From NCBI GenBank assembly GCA_031308135.1, contig JAHLJT010003656.1:55650156-55714155 (forward strand): 64,000 nucleotides of DNA, given 5' to 3'. Both the position numbers and the translations under genes were made by a program. The stretch's first letter is position 1. Every line of letters starts with the position of its first letter. This document shows, one piece after another, positions 1-10,999 of this stretch. This DNA comes from Acheta domesticus (lineage: Eukaryota > Arthropoda > Insecta > Orthoptera > Gryllidae). The notes under the pieces are model-generated. The model was given only the letters and a program-made list of their open reading frames with translations. It did no database searches and was not told the DNA's origin.

Positions 1-385
1 ACACTACACTAGTCTCCCCACCCCCATCCACCCACCCACAAAAATCCTGGGTGCGCCTGCGTGCATTATCAAAGCATTCTTTTAAATACTACTACTCACA
101 CATGGATAAACCTTGTTAGTACGCTGTGACAAATAGCATTACTTGGTTAAAGATGTACAAACTAAGTGCAACATATCCAACGGAGTCTTCGCTCTGCATT
201 CTTCCAAACGTACAGGTTCTGAATGCGATGTGTCGTAAACGTATCTTTTACCCATTCGCAACTCGTTAGAGAATACCAGTCAGTATAGTGAAGAAATAAT
301 ACCCATCCCAGCGTCTGCTCGCAGAGAGGTATGTGATGACACCACAACACGATCGCCCACCCTCTGCTCTCCTAATGACGGCGGG
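1..385. other. Unique sequence, no gene seen
   Basis: Mixed-composition DNA opening with a short C-rich run (about 14-40). I see no gene, RNA or element in it. The minus-strand open frames that run through it are continuations of the purine block to the right. Confidence 0.5.
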
Positions 386-635
386 TGACAAGAGAGGGAG
401 GGGAAGAGTGGGAGGGGAAGAGTGGGAGGAGAAGGGCGGGAGGGAAAGAGCGGGAGGGGGAGAATGGGAGGAGAAGAGTGGGAGGTGAAGAGTGGGAGGA
501 GTAGAGCGGGAGGGGGAGAGTGGGAGGAAAAGGGCGGGAGGGGGAGAGTGGGAGGAAAAGGCCGGGAGGGGAAGAGTGAGAGGGGGAGAGTGGGAGGAGA
601 AGAGCGGGAGGGGGAGAGTAGGAGGGGAGGGGGCC
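386..635 (+). repeat. G-rich purine minisatellite
   Basis: About 250 bp built from degenerate units of 13-14 bp of the type agtgggaggggaag or agcgggagggggag, with almost all purines on the plus strand. It is open in several frames on both strands, so the predicted Gly/Arg and Pro/Ser proteins are artefacts. The G runs could form quadruplexes on the plus strand. Confidence 0.85.
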
Positions 636-775
636 TTGTCGCGGTGCAAAGCTCCTCGCCCGCGCGTAATAGCCAGCGCGTCGTTTCCCGGGCGCGGCGC
701 AAAAACGCGCGACGTTTTACGAGCTCTCTCGGGCGTCCGGCCATCCCCCACAGTGGGCCACACGTCATGAACGCT
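636..775. other. Short CpG-rich patch
   Basis: GC-rich, CpG-dense sequence directly abutting the purine minisatellite. No TATA box, exon or conserved frame is recognisable. Confidence 0.5.
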
Positions 776-832
776 ACGCTTCAAGAATGTGCGTACTCAC
801 ACAAACGTCGGGAGTATTTTTAACCAAGCTCC

Positions 833-1075
833 TCAGGTGGCTCATCGACAGCTTGATTACTCTTCTTGGAGCGATCTCTGGTTCGATTCCCGGTCAGGGA
901 AAAAATAGAGCGGCAGCTTTCTAATACAATCGTCAGAGTTTCTGTAGACGTAGATGAGGCGTGTGACGAAAGAAAGCTCAGGCAGGCCAACTATGCTAGT
1001 TATAATGATGAGAATACGTCATGCTCGCCCTATGTCTCCCTTACTCCCAGTGTGGACAATAAATAAATCGAGCCC
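833..1075 (+). mobile_element. tRNA-derived SINE-like element
   Basis: A pol III-type internal promoter can be read on the plus strand: an A-box-like TGGCTCATCGACAG at about 838-851 and a near-perfect B box GGTTCGATTCC at 880-890, spaced as in a tRNA. No tRNA cloverleaf can be closed, so this is a tRNA-derived SINE head rather than a tRNA gene. The body probably runs to about 1075; the 3' end is uncertain and I found no clear target-site duplication. Confidence 0.5.
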
Positions 1076-1830
1076 CAGGCTGGGAATACAGCCAGTTCTA
1101 TTAAACCGAACCTAAAATGCATACACACATTTCTAAATCTTGGAGTATAGGACATGTGGCTATCGGCTCCTAGCAATGATGGTAGTAAAACCAGGATTGG
1201 CGAGGAAGTTTCTCGTGATTCGTAACCCTTTGTTGAAAGTTCTGCATCGGCCTTCTCTGGATTGGCCTGAGTTTATCTCGGAAACGATTGGTCTGAGCAA
1301 CCGCAAAGTAATTTCAAGATCGCACGCAGTGTCACAATCTGTCACTGTCACAACACGCATCTGTCGCAATTGAGTCTCGAACCTCAGAGTTCCCGGGACA
1401 CTAAGCTTCATTTGTAGATTCGAATCCAGATTGATGCCTTGGCACCCTCGAACTCTCAGACGACTGGCTGAGTTTAGCTCAGAACCAGCATTGCCGATGT
1501 GTCTACATCGATTCTGACTCGATGGTTCTAGGGTCGAAGACCCGACGGTGGCGGTATTGCAGTAAAGGGGTCCGGAAACACCACTCAAACACCAACTCAA
1601 TTCACAGACGAAATTATTAACATATTTTAAAATCGGAAAGCGGAACTGAAACAATGTTTAATTCCACCAATTCCAACAATATACGGAGGTCATTTCATAA
1701 ATAATGCAGTTTCGCAACATCGCCAGCTGAAGGACGCCACGGAACTGATTTTTGCCTCATTTGTAGTTCAATATTTCAAGATGAAGCACGTGTCTCGATT
1801 TCATCAATAACTTGTTTCGTTATTTAATAA
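1076..1830. other. Unique sequence, no gene seen
   Basis: Moderately AT-rich. A 164-codon minus-strand frame crosses it (1160-1654), but it lacks flanking splice signals and resembles nothing I know. A weak tRNA-like stretch on the minus strand near 1400-1560 may be an old SINE fragment. Confidence 0.4.
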
Positions 1831-2015
1831 CGGGTTTTAGAAATGAAGCCTACACAGGTCTTGGATACTGGAAGTGTTGAGGATCAAAGATCGCATGTTC
1901 AGATCGAAAATGTATGGGATAAAAACTCGTTTGAAATCCAGAAAACTTTAAGTGAAGTGTGCGGTGAGTATTTACAGAAAATGTCTTCAGTCTCGTTCGC
2001 TCTATTCAAAAAAAT
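1831..2015 (+). CDS. Possible exon or relic ORF, interrupted by a SINE
   Basis: A plus-strand frame is open from 1831, with ATG at 1843, and reads as ordinary mixed-composition protein (for example VEDQRSHVQIENVWDKN). An acceptor-like ttttag ends at 1840 and a strong donor GTGAGT begins at 1963, so 1841-1962 could be an exon ending in phase 1. Without splicing, the frame continues into a minus-strand SINE at 2013, so its annotated tail is SINE sequence. I recognise no domain. It may be a chance ORF. Confidence 0.15.
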
Positions 2016-2191
2016 TTTTTTTTTAAAGGTCGCATCAATTACTAGGTCATTAGCGACTACTATTGCATGCAACGTTATGGTATGAGGATGAAACGTTATT
2101 TTGATGGAAGGGGGCAGGACTCGAACCCGCAACCCCACAGTCCAAGATCACTACGGCTCTACTGCTTTAGCGATTTCGGCCACGGAGCCGA
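2013..2191 (-). mobile_element. Complete short SINE with 11-bp target-site duplication
   Basis: Read on the minus strand, a tRNA-like head starts near 2191 with A-box-like TGGCCGAAATCGC and the B box GGGTTCGAGTCC at about 2112-2123. A short body follows, then the 3' motif CTAATGACCTAGTAATTGAT and an A-rich tail at 2013-2033. The 11-bp direct repeat ctattcaaaaa flanks it at 2002-2012 and 2192-2202, marking a target-primed insertion. The 3' motif recurs in the larger SINE at 50.5-51.1 kb, which suggests that both use the same LINE machinery. Confidence 0.8.
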
Positions 2192-2203
2192 CTATTCAAA
2201 AAG

Positions 2204-2660
2204 TTTGTTTTGAAACGGTGACGGCGTGACGCCTCGTTTTCCTGTCATATTTTCGCAGCTTCACTGCGACCGACCGGGCGGTCGGGCGTTCGCGTCACAG
2301 CGTGATCTCCGGCCGGCGGCGCTCCCGTGTGCCACAGAAGGCCGCGTTTTTCCCCCGGGTCTTCTGCGTGCGAGCGGCGGCGTGCGACGGGCGGCGGTCA
2401 CGCAACCTTCAACGAGGGCGGGGACCACAAGCAAAGGGGAGAGTCGGGGAAGCGGCTGTGCACGGCGGGAAACAGCACGACGCACGTGGGCCACAAGTGT
2501 GCGAGCATCGCGATGCGCACCGCACATGTGGAAGAGAGGCGCGAGGACAAGAGAGAGAGAGAGATTGAAGAGTGGAGATACGCCTTGGTATGTGAGTTAC
2601 ACGCGCCCTTTGACAACGGGGGGGGGGGGAGGAGGAGGAGGAGGAGGGAGTTTAGATGGA
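2204..2660. other. CpG-rich patch with GA/G run
   Basis: CpG-dense DNA from about 2225 to 2560, then GAGA repeats (2551-2565) and a G10 run passing into GGA repeats (about 2620-2650). Frames are open on both strands because of composition. No gene is supported. Confidence 0.55.
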
Positions 2661-3150
2661 ACTTGGAATTTGTGCTGCAGATCGCGGCTGTGATAACATT
2701 TTACCAAGACAAGAGTGTCATGTTGACTAAAATACATGTGCAATCGCGACTCTTTCACAAAAGAATCCGGAGTTCTGTGAAGAACACATGAGTCAGAGCT
2801 AAAAACTAGTAGTACTTGGCGTACAACCAGGTTAATTCCAGGTAATCATTAGCTATTCAGCGAATGAATGAAAGAATGTTGGTTTAATTCCAGACGCGAA
2901 TCTAATTTTAACATGCTTCTTTTTAACATGTTGATTTTTAACATTTAAATGATAATGGTTTAAAGATTAGTGGGACTGAGAGATTTACACTGATCGTGAT
3001 GAAATTGTGAAGATATTTATGAGTGTTTTCGAATACCCACTAGTTAACAAAAAGTGTGGTTATACAAAATGTATCCCCCTCCCATTCCCACTTATTAAAT
3101 TCTCAAGGAGAGCACTGGCGAGAAACATTTAAATGGGGATTACTGAGTAC
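2661..3150. other. AT-rich unique sequence
   Basis: No gene or element recognised. Confidence 0.5.
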
Positions 3151-3159
3151 AGTAATGAA

Positions 3160-3900
3160 AGGTCGAAGGTAACGTTGGTGGAGATGGTGATCGTAAGGGC
3201 AGTTTGGTCGCGGCGAGGGTAGGGAGCAGTGAAGGTGATGAGCTGCGTTGTCGACGAACGGGCGGAAGGTGGACAACAGGAGGGGCCGAGCTGGAAGGTG
3301 CGGAGCAGGGAGGAGTGGGAACGATTGAGGCGTAGCGCGGCAGGAAGGGCCAGGGCGGGATAGCACTGGACGGGGCGGTATGGGGCGGAACGGCTAGGGG
3401 CAGGACGGGACAGCTTGGGCCAGATAACACGGGGTAACATGGGGTAGGACGGGATGGCAACAGAGCCGGGCGGGGTAGCGTGGGGCAGGGCGGAACGGCA
3501 CGGGGCAGGGCGAGACAGTGCGGCCAGGGCGAGGTAACATGGCACGCACGGGGCAGGGGGATCGATAGGGGCAGGGTGGGGTGGGACGGTACGGCGCAAG
3601 GCGGGGGCGAAGTAGGACGGCACAGGTCGGAGCGGGACGGACGAGTGGGACGGCAAGGGGCAGGGCGGGGTGGGGTGGGGTGGCGCAGGGCGGGGTGGGG
3701 TGGGGTGGCGCAGGGCGGGACGGGACGGTATGAGACTCGACGGGATAGTAAGGGGCAGGGCGGTGGAAGGCGGGACAGTACGGGGCGGTGTGGGGCGGGA
3801 TGGCAAGGGGCAGGGCTGGATGGCAGGGTGGCGGGGTGGGCCACCGTGGAGACATAGCGGGTCCGCACGGCACGAGGGATGGCGGGTCGGCGGGGGTCTA
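3160..3900 (+). repeat. G-rich degenerate minisatellite
   Basis: About 740 bp of irregular units of the form ggggcagggcgggacggtacggggcgg, rich in GGGGC on the plus strand. Minus-strand frames of more than 300 codons (Pro/Ser/Arg-rich) cross it in two different phases, which is what a low-complexity array gives and not evidence for a protein. Confidence 0.85.
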
Positions 3901-4160
3901 GGCAAGCCGCTGCCGAGCGGGGGCGGGGCGGGGAGAAGGGGGCGTGGCGGCGTGGGGGTGGTCGTGCGCACTTGGCACGCCCGCCGCACCTGTCCCGGAG
4001 GAACGCGCGCGCGCGCAGGGCGGCTGCGCTCATAAATCGCCTGGCGATGCGGCCCCGCGCGCAAGGTATGCGCACCCCGCTTCCCCCTCCCCTCCACCCT
4101 CCCCTCTCACCGCACGACTCCTTTCGGACGAGCGACATGAGACGACGCCGCTGCCGAATA
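3901..4160. other. CpG island next to minisatellite
   Basis: CpG-dense, with an alternating GC run around 4005-4016 and a pyrimidine run at about 4078-4110. A TATA-like cataaatc at about 4031 could be a promoter element but has no supported transcript. Confidence 0.45.
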
Positions 4161-4600
4161 TACTTCGTCTCTCACGCACGCTTCACGCTAAATTCCAGAT
4201 TTCGGGTGGTGGACCTCTCATCTGACAGTTCTGCAAAAATAACGTTCAAATGCTACATCGAGAATTATCTGTGACACCGAACTAGAAATTTGTAGAAAAA
4301 TTGAAAAATTAAAATGGCAAAAGACTGTGGTTGTACATTTTTTTCATCGAGCGGGAAATAAACTTATGGATATATAAGTTTATTGTTCACAAATGAATAA
4401 CAATACTCTCAATACCGGCCAGCTATAATTACAAGGATACACATACAACTGGTACAAACGGATACATGAAATATCAACCATTATTAGTAGCCAAAAAGTG
4501 AAAATCGCGCTGATTGAATATCAACACTTGTAAAGGGCCGAGAACGGCGTTTGCAAAGTGCCGGGAAAATAGATCGAATTCCGTTCCCTCTAGAAGAGGA
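4161..4600. other. AT-rich unique sequence
   Basis: No gene or element recognised. Confidence 0.5.
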
Positions 4601-4765
4601 TGCGGTAATCACAGGCGGTGGGAAGGTTGAGGGGCGAGGACAGGCGGCGAGGGCGGGCGCGGGCGCGACTGAGGACTGCAAGGCTTGGGCACCCGGCACG
4701 AGGCGCCCGTGGGCCGCCTCAAACGAGGGCGGACATGTGCGGGCTCTCATTAAAACGGTCAAAGG
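4601..4765. other. Small CpG-rich patch
   Basis: GC-rich interval of about 160 bp between AT-rich flanks. No gene recognised. Confidence 0.45.
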
Positions 4766-6185
4766 GCGACCCTAAGGGAAACGGGTTCCTGAAATTAATT
4801 ACGTTCCATTCAAGGTCTGCGACATGTTATTACTATAGTTTAGTTACATACAACGCCTTGTGGTGTTAATAATTAATGGGTTTCTCAGGAGCATGTTGAC
4901 AATATGGGTCCTCGCTGTTACGTGAAGAGTTTATATGATAGAATATTATGAAAACACCTTTGTTGATATAACAGGTATCAGATATTAGGTTTGGATTATT
5001 TTATTTTCAATACTTTAACTACTTCTTGCCTTTCTTTGGTGTTAGTTACTTTGGTGTTTCATCGATAGTTTTCGCACTAGTCGCAAATGTAAAATTCGTG
5101 ACAGAAAAAACAGTGTCATGCCAAATTAATAGGATCACCCATGGAACTTCAAAATGGTCTTTGATTAGATGCTTATCACGCTTTTACACAAACACTGACT
5201 TCACTGAAAAGAGTAGCAATACAGCTTTTCTTTCGCAGAGTGATGTCTATCGTTACCAAATATGAAATTCCGTTAACATCCAAGGTGACATTTTTGTGAT
5301 GTTATTTAAAAACTGATGTAATGTGAAAAATAATGTGATTTTCTATGTATACAAGTTAACAGATTGTATTAGAACCAAATTTAACATAAACGGAAACTAA
5401 AATGTGTCTTTCATCAAAATGTTGATAATGCAACTGATTTTAATGAAAATTTAATGTGGGCACATTAATTTGGACAGGCACTGTAATACAAATGTGAAAT
5501 ACATTACCTTATTCTGAGCCAAACTCTAAAATCATACGTGACATTTTATTTCATAAGAAAAATACATGTAAGGATGCTACAGGCGTAACGTAATAAAAAG
5601 ATTCGGACGATTCCTTACATCGTTCGAGTTTGAACGATTGCATGCAATATCCTACCACGAGATCCGTTTCGGTTCACGCAGTTCCCGGCCATAAGACGGA
5701 GCCAACGTCCACTCCAGACGTCTGAATGGCAGTGGAGCGAAGTCGCCAACGTCTCTGCGCCTTCCCAGTTGTTAACACACCTTACGGCGACGACGGGGGG
5801 CGACTGGCAGGAAACGAGCAATAAATAGCCCTCCATAAAGGCTTTGGCGGATGCGAGCGGATGAAGACGCAATGCTCCAGCACGCACGCTCTCTTATGCC
5901 TGAGCCCTTGGCTCGACCGGATTTGGCGAATGATGCTCAAAAAAAGGGAACTTCACACAACGCTTTCCTCAAGCAACGATCTCCGCGTTATCATTAAAAG
6001 TTTTCAAAATACTGGATTGTTAAACCGACTTCATGCAACCAGACGAACGAAAAGCTGCCGAAGTACGTTTAGAAGAATTCAAACAAATGCTGTGTGGCTG
6101 AAGATGGTTTGAATGCTCCTATTTCAAGAAAAGGTCTGTCTAAACTTGGCGCAACAGCCCGCGTATGGGCCATTGCCTACCAGCA
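4766..6185. other. AT-rich sequence, no gene seen
   Basis: Mostly AT-rich. Frames of 79-90 codons at 5026-5265 (+), 5615-5887 (-) and 5861-6112 (+) lack recognisable domains or splice contexts. Confidence 0.45.
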
Positions 6186-6189
6186 GCGA

Positions 6190-6372
6190 CCTGACCTAGC
6201 GGCCATGGGTTAAGGAGGTCCGTGTGGTTAGCATGAAGACATCCCCATGCCGTATTCTGGTCTTCTCATCCTGAGAAGTGAGTTTTCTCATCGTCACACA
6301 GTAACATATACTGGGACCTTTCCAGGAAAACGCACGTTATAATATTGTTCGGCCGGGAATCGAACCCGGGTT
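6190..6372 (-). mobile_element. 5'-truncated tRNA-like SINE fragment
   Basis: On the minus strand a good B box (GGTTCGATTCCC, from gggaatcgaacc at 6355-6366) is followed by a body of about 170 bp, but no A box lies upstream. This suggests a truncated tRNA-derived SINE. Boundaries are approximate. Confidence 0.35.
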
Positions 6373-8290
6373 CGCGTCATGGAATCATGAAAAGGTATTT
6401 TATGTTTAAATGTTTTCTTACAAGAAAGATGTATTACGAAAAATTGAACGACACACGGCCGGTATCACAAATATCAGATTTGGGTGGTAATAAACCTGGG
6501 CTTTCGCCTCAAATCATGTACAAACTTCAACCAAGTGGGTTCCTTGATGTAAGGTACACAATAGGTTTAAATAGATATTTAAAATATTGATGTAAATTCT
6601 CTCAATTATAGAAATCCTAAGATATACACAATTAGATCCAAGTCCAAATCAAGACTATGTAAATTAAAACATTTAATGAGTGGAACAAATATTTATTGTA
6701 GAGTACGACATTTTGATAACTTCTTCACTACTTCAGGAACATTATAATCTACGGATGAAAAAGAAATTTACAAATAATGAATTAAGTATCTAAATGAGGA
6801 AACAAACACTAACACAAAGTACAGTACGGAGAGAGCACAAACTGATATTCTCATGATTTAATCCGCACAGGGATCCACACGAAAAAAAAGTATCTGGATG
6901 AACGTAGACCTGTGTCAATTGGATAAAAGGCTGAATGCTGCCTGGCGGAGCTATCGTGTGAGAAAATATTAAATGGAGGAGTCTGTCCTACTCTTTCTAT
7001 CTACGGGCTGGTGCCGGTGCCAAATGCTGCCTAGCGGAGACGCCCCCACCGTCCCAAGGCATGTTTGCGTTGGGCGGAGACTACTGGCGTCCGTCCCTAG
7101 CAACAGGGTCACCTTATTAAAAAACGCAAACGTTCGAAAACATCAACGCAACGGCGTCTCTGTTTCATTCCGGGCGGACGAGGAGTCTTCGCTACTTGTA
7201 TGATAGAAATAAAATCTTGGGGAGAATATTTCATATTTTATACCTATGTATGTCTGGTAGAGGCAGACTACAGCACAAAGGCTGTTGCCGAAGCAATCGT
7301 TATGCGTTAAGGTGGTGAGTTATAATTTCCAGTGAAGGTGTATGTGTTTACATTCTTATTGTAGGGCGGAAGTTGGTAGCAAAACTATCTGCTTCACTGT
7401 CTAGGTCAGTTGGAATTTTACTAGCTAATTATTAATTGGGGAGGCGGAGACACAATATGATAATAATGTGCTCTCCTTTTTCTTACGTGTTCAGAACTTT
7501 GTTCTCAATTTGTAATATGTGCCTCCTAACAAATCAATGTGCCATATGTATACGTATATGAACGGCAATATTATCAGTCAAAAATCTACACATTGGTGGC
7601 AGAAATCAAGACTGTTTTACTCGCAGTGTTTTTTAAAAATATTTGCCAGTTAACAATTTTTGCGAAAATTAAAATTAAAATAATCGTTCAAAGCTGAAAG
7701 TGATTTCTGAAACTAAATTCTTTGTTTTGATTAACATAAAGAGATATAGTATGCGAATCTTTGTTTAAAATTGATTTTTCTCAGCGGAAACATTCGTTGG
7801 GATTCGTCGTCAAAAACCAATAATAATTTTCAAAACTCCGCCACGTTATTGAGAAGAAAGTAGGCGTGATGAAAAATCACAGAACAAAACGTGCAAAATA
7901 AAATTATGAAAGCCGTGAAAAGGAAGGACGAATTGTTTTACTAAAAAATCACGCTTATTTCATTTACATTGAATAATGAAATTTCTGCTTCAGTCAATCA
8001 GCGAAAATCCAATTTGTCGGGAAGTTGGATGAAAATTGAAGTATCCTACAATTTCATTTATTCTTATACAACGCATCAAATTCTTCCCGGGTTGACAAAT
8101 GCTGACGCCAGCGAGCGACAGCTGTCTGAACCAAGATTACATTCACTTCGTGTTTTGAAAATTGCGAAAATGGAATTGCAGGTGAAGTTTATGTGGTCAC
8201 TTCTAAATTGGCTAGGGAAATAGCAGTGAAACATCATTTACGACAAGAAAGAAGAATCCAAACTAATGCGAAATAAAAATACAACTATTT
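6373..8290. other. AT-rich sequence, no gene seen
   Basis: Long AT-rich interval. Short frames (6345-6590, 6973-7203, 7969-8223, all +) show no domain. I see no repeat structure. Confidence 0.45.
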
Positions 8291-8318
8291 TTTAAAACGT
8301 GAATGATCGGGGCTGTCG

Positions 8319-8507
8319 GGGTGACGCCGCGTCGATGGCTGTACGTTTCGACCATCTTATCGTCGTCATCCTCAGGGCTGGTCTGCCACTGTCAGGGTCA
8401 GGGTCAGGGCTGGGCTGCCTGCCCTTCCTCAGGTCAAGCCAGCCGAGAGGAAGACCACGATAAGATGGTCGAAACGTCGGCACCACAGCCTTCGACGCAG
8501 CGTCACC
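8319..8507. repeat. Inverted repeat with paired GATAAGATGGTCGAAACG motifs
   Basis: Two arms of about 65 bp face each other around a spacer of about 60 bp that contains (gggtca)3. Each arm ends in GATAAGATGGTCGAAACG, on the minus strand at about 8345-8363 and on the plus strand at about 8460-8478. The outer parts also pair (gtgacgccgcgtcg with cgacgcagcgtcac). On the minus strand the motif follows CTGAGGA and precedes GAAAC, which recalls hammerhead-ribozyme core letters, but the base pair closing stem II is not Watson-Crick. It is probably part of a retroelement terminus. Confidence 0.6.
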
Positions 8508-8519
8508 CAGACAGCGATG

Positions 8520-8810
8520 ATCATCCACATGACTCCGACCGCGGAAGCCTACGACTTTATTTTTTTTAAACTTTTTCTCGAAGTCGATATTGGGTGCGAG
8601 GGGATCGACGGTGGTGGGGACAAAAATTACAGGGAGGAAGGGGGTGGTACAGAGGCCGCTTGCGCTGCGGTTCACGCATCTCACTTCTCAGAACTCTCCT
8701 TTGCGTACAGGAAGCACGCATGGCTGAGTGCATGACAGCGTCGCCCCTACCATCAGTAAGGTGACCGACTACCGGTGACGCAGTGAATCTGCCTACTAAA
8801 CCGAACGAAC
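8520..8810. other. Unique sequence between repeats
   Basis: No gene recognised. The open frames on both strands continue from the flanking repeats. Confidence 0.4.
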
Positions 8811-8814
8811 GAGC

Positions 8815-9285
8815 ACGAAGGTGAAAGAGGGAAAGAGGTTGAAAGGAAAAGGTGAAACGAGAAGAGGGAGAAAATGAGGAAAAGTGTAAGAAAGAGAGGG
8901 TGAGAGAAAAACGAAATGGAAAGATGAAACAATAGAAAGAGAATGAGGGTAAAAAAGACAAAGATGAAACAAGAGAGAAAGAGCGTATGAAAGAGTGAGA
9001 GTGAAAGGGAAAGACTAAATGGAATGATGAAACAAGAGTCAGAACCAGGGTAAAGAGAGAGGTCACAAAGAGGGTAAAAACGAGAAAGAGCGTGAGAGAG
9101 AGAGAGTAAGAGAAAGAGAGTGAGAGAAAGAGAGTGGGAGAAAGAGAGTGAAAGAGAGAGTGGGTGCAGGAAAGCACGAAAGGGAGAAAGGAAAGAAGAG
9201 GTTGAAAAAGAACAAAGAAAGAGGGATAAGTAAAGTGAGGGACAGAGAGAAAAATAAATTGTGCGATAAAGAGATAGGGAACAGT
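8815..9285 (+). repeat. Polypurine GA-rich tract
   Basis: About 470 bp of almost pure A/G on the plus strand with gagagaaaga motifs. It gives the Ser/Phe/Leu-rich minus-strand frames, which are artefacts. Confidence 0.85.
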
Positions 9286-9369
9286 TAAAAGACGCAGAGG
9301 GGAGAGACATCAAGAAAGCACCGTAGTCTGAGCGCGAGGAGAGGCCATCCTGCGCCCTCGTAGGCCAGG

Positions 9370-9810
9370 ACCCCTCCCTCCTTCCCTCCTCCCCCGTGAC
9401 GGCGCAATCCGTCCCGCGCGAGATACATTCCCAGACGCCGCGTCGTGCCGTCGGCGGCGGGCGGCGGGAGCGAGACGTTAAAAACAACGCGCGTGCCACG
9501 CGAAACGGTGCGAATGGGCGCGTTCCGCGTCCGCGCGAGGCACGCCGCCGCCGCCGCCGCCGCCGCTTCCACCGCGAGAGCGCGCACCACAATGGCGGGC
9601 GCGGCGCGGCGCGGCGTCGTATTTTTACCCGAAGCGCGAGCATGCAGGGGTGGGGGTGCGGGTGAGGGGGCTCACCGCGGCGTGCCAAGGGGGCAGCGGC
9701 GGCGGGCAGGGCGCGGAATGCCTTGGGCGCGACGCCGCAGCCGCCGCCGCCGCGTCGGCGGGGTCGCCGCGACCAAGGGCACAGGAGCGCCCGCCACAAC
9801 ACTCCCCCGC
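9370..9810. other. CpG island
   Basis: Very GC-rich and CpG-dense, with (GCC)n and (CGC)n runs at about 9542-9570 and 9735-9760. It could be a promoter-type island, but no exon or transcript start can be argued from the sequence. Confidence 0.55.
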
Positions 9811-9825
9811 TCCCTCCCCACGTCC

Positions 9826-10060
9826 TATACTCCGGTTTTTCTTTCTTGGCGCGTGGGGGTGTGCCATCAAAATGGAATATCTCACGGAGTTTCGCGTCGT
9901 TCTCGGTTGTGCCGCTAGGAGTCGCATGATCGCCACCACTGCTCGATACAGTCGCCATCATGTGACTCCAGTGGCACTACTGAGAACGACGCGAACTACC
10001 GTGACATATTCCATTTTGATGACACACCCCCACGCGACAAGAAAGAAAAACCGGAGTATA
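9826..10060 (+). mobile_element. Hairpin MITE, family B, divergent copy
   Basis: The 235-bp element is one near-continuous palindrome. The terminal 23 bp are perfect inverted repeats beginning TATACTCCGGTTTTTCTTTC, and pairing continues to the centre with few mismatches. TA flanks suggest Tc1/mariner- or pogo-type insertion. Internally it shares GGAATAT(C)TCACGG, TTCGCGTC and GCCGCTAGGAGTCGCATGAT with the five other copies but has its own termini, so it is a subfamily. No transposase is encoded. Confidence 0.9.
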
Positions 10061-10120
10061 CGAACTCGCGCCCAGGTGAAGCGCGCGCCACTGCAGATAT
10101 TGTACTATGGAGGATTTCTA

Positions 10121-10295
10121 ATTATAATGCGATTTATTCAACTCTGACTGTGGCAGGTTTTAACTGTTGTCAGTTTCATCCAATCGGGAGCTTAAATGTT
10201 GCTAGTGACGTCACTATTGTGATGTCCAAGCTCCCGATTGGATGAAACAGTCAACAGCTAATACCTGCCAGGGCAGAATTGAATAAATCGCAGTA
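10121..10295 (+). mobile_element. Mosaic palindromic MITE (B-type ends, A-type core)
   Basis: The outer arms (TATAATGCGATTTATTCAAC on the left; reverse complement TACTGCGATTTATTCAATTC on the right) resemble the family B terminus TATAGTGCGATTTTTCTAAC. The inner arms share ATCCAATCGGGAGCTT with the family A elements at 24.4, 40.0 and 60.3 kb. The loop contains the CRE palindrome TGACGTCA at 10206-10213. It is about 175 bp and non-coding. Confidence 0.75.
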
Positions 10296-10349
10296 GAGAA
10301 ACGTGTAGCACATGAGACATTGAAACAACGAACGAAAGAAATGGGGAGA

Positions 10350-10782
10350 GGAGTCTGATTATTTCGCCTTTACGAGCGCGACAACTGCTATGATCATGAG
10401 TCTTGTAGGTGTAGTGCACACTTTTATCACGGAAGGTGGCATTCTTTCCCCCACTGGTTGGTGAGATCCGGCGGCGAAGTACACGGTTTTTGCGTGGTTC
10501 CCCATTCACGTATCTCCCATTAGCGGGGCACCGCCCCTGCTAGAACACGTCCAGGTCTCCCGACATGTGTGGTAGTGGATTACTGGAAAGTGTGAGTGCA
10601 AGATAGGGGGAGGATAGGACAAGAAAGAGGAAGAAAAAATCGTGCAAAGTCCATAGCGCCCCGGCATTCGCCTACTGAGAAACCACGGAAAACTACCGAT
10701 CAGAACAGCGAGCCGCCACAATTCTCCTCCAATCAGTGCCCTTCGATTTACTGTAGCTCTCTAGCTGATGTCGAAAATTCTG
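10350..10782 (-). mobile_element. 5'-truncated copy of the 50.5-kb SINE
   Basis: On the minus strand it matches the body of the SINE at 50551-51088 over most of its length: ttcgacat(t/c)agct, GATCGGTAGTTTTCCGTGGT, cggtg(c/t)cccgct, and a diverged 3' end. The tRNA-like head is missing; homology starts just after where the B box would be. Boundaries are uncertain by about 10-20 bp. Confidence 0.75.
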
Positions 10783-10864
10783 TTAACTCCCGACTTGAGA
10801 TACTGTAGAGGTGTCAGTGATATCGGTTGATGCCCTGAGACACCTCAGCAGCAGAAAGAATGTG

Positions 10865-10867
<3 letters not shown>

Positions 10868-10900
<33 letters not shown>

Positions 10901-10998
10901 AGAGATGATGACGGAAAGAGTTTGGAGAGCTCTCTCCTAGGAACAGAAAGGAGCAACGAAGGAGAGAGGATGAGAAAAAAGGAAGGAGAGAGTTCTCT
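10868..10998 (+). repeat. GA microsatellite and purine tract
   Basis: (GA)n at about 10869-10894 followed by purine-rich gaaaggagagagg sequence. Short inverted copies of gagttctctcctat also occur here. Confidence 0.75.
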
Positions 10999-10999
10999 C

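Noticed and set aside
3129..4138. Two overlapping minus-strand ORFs of 322 and 332 codons, Pro/Arg/Ser-rich
   Set aside because: They lie in a G-rich minisatellite with no domain, no splice context and several phases open.
8753..9961. 402-codon minus-strand ORF
   Set aside because: It joins a CpG island, a polypurine tract and part of a MITE into one frame. The Ser/Leu/Phe half is the GA tract read in reverse.
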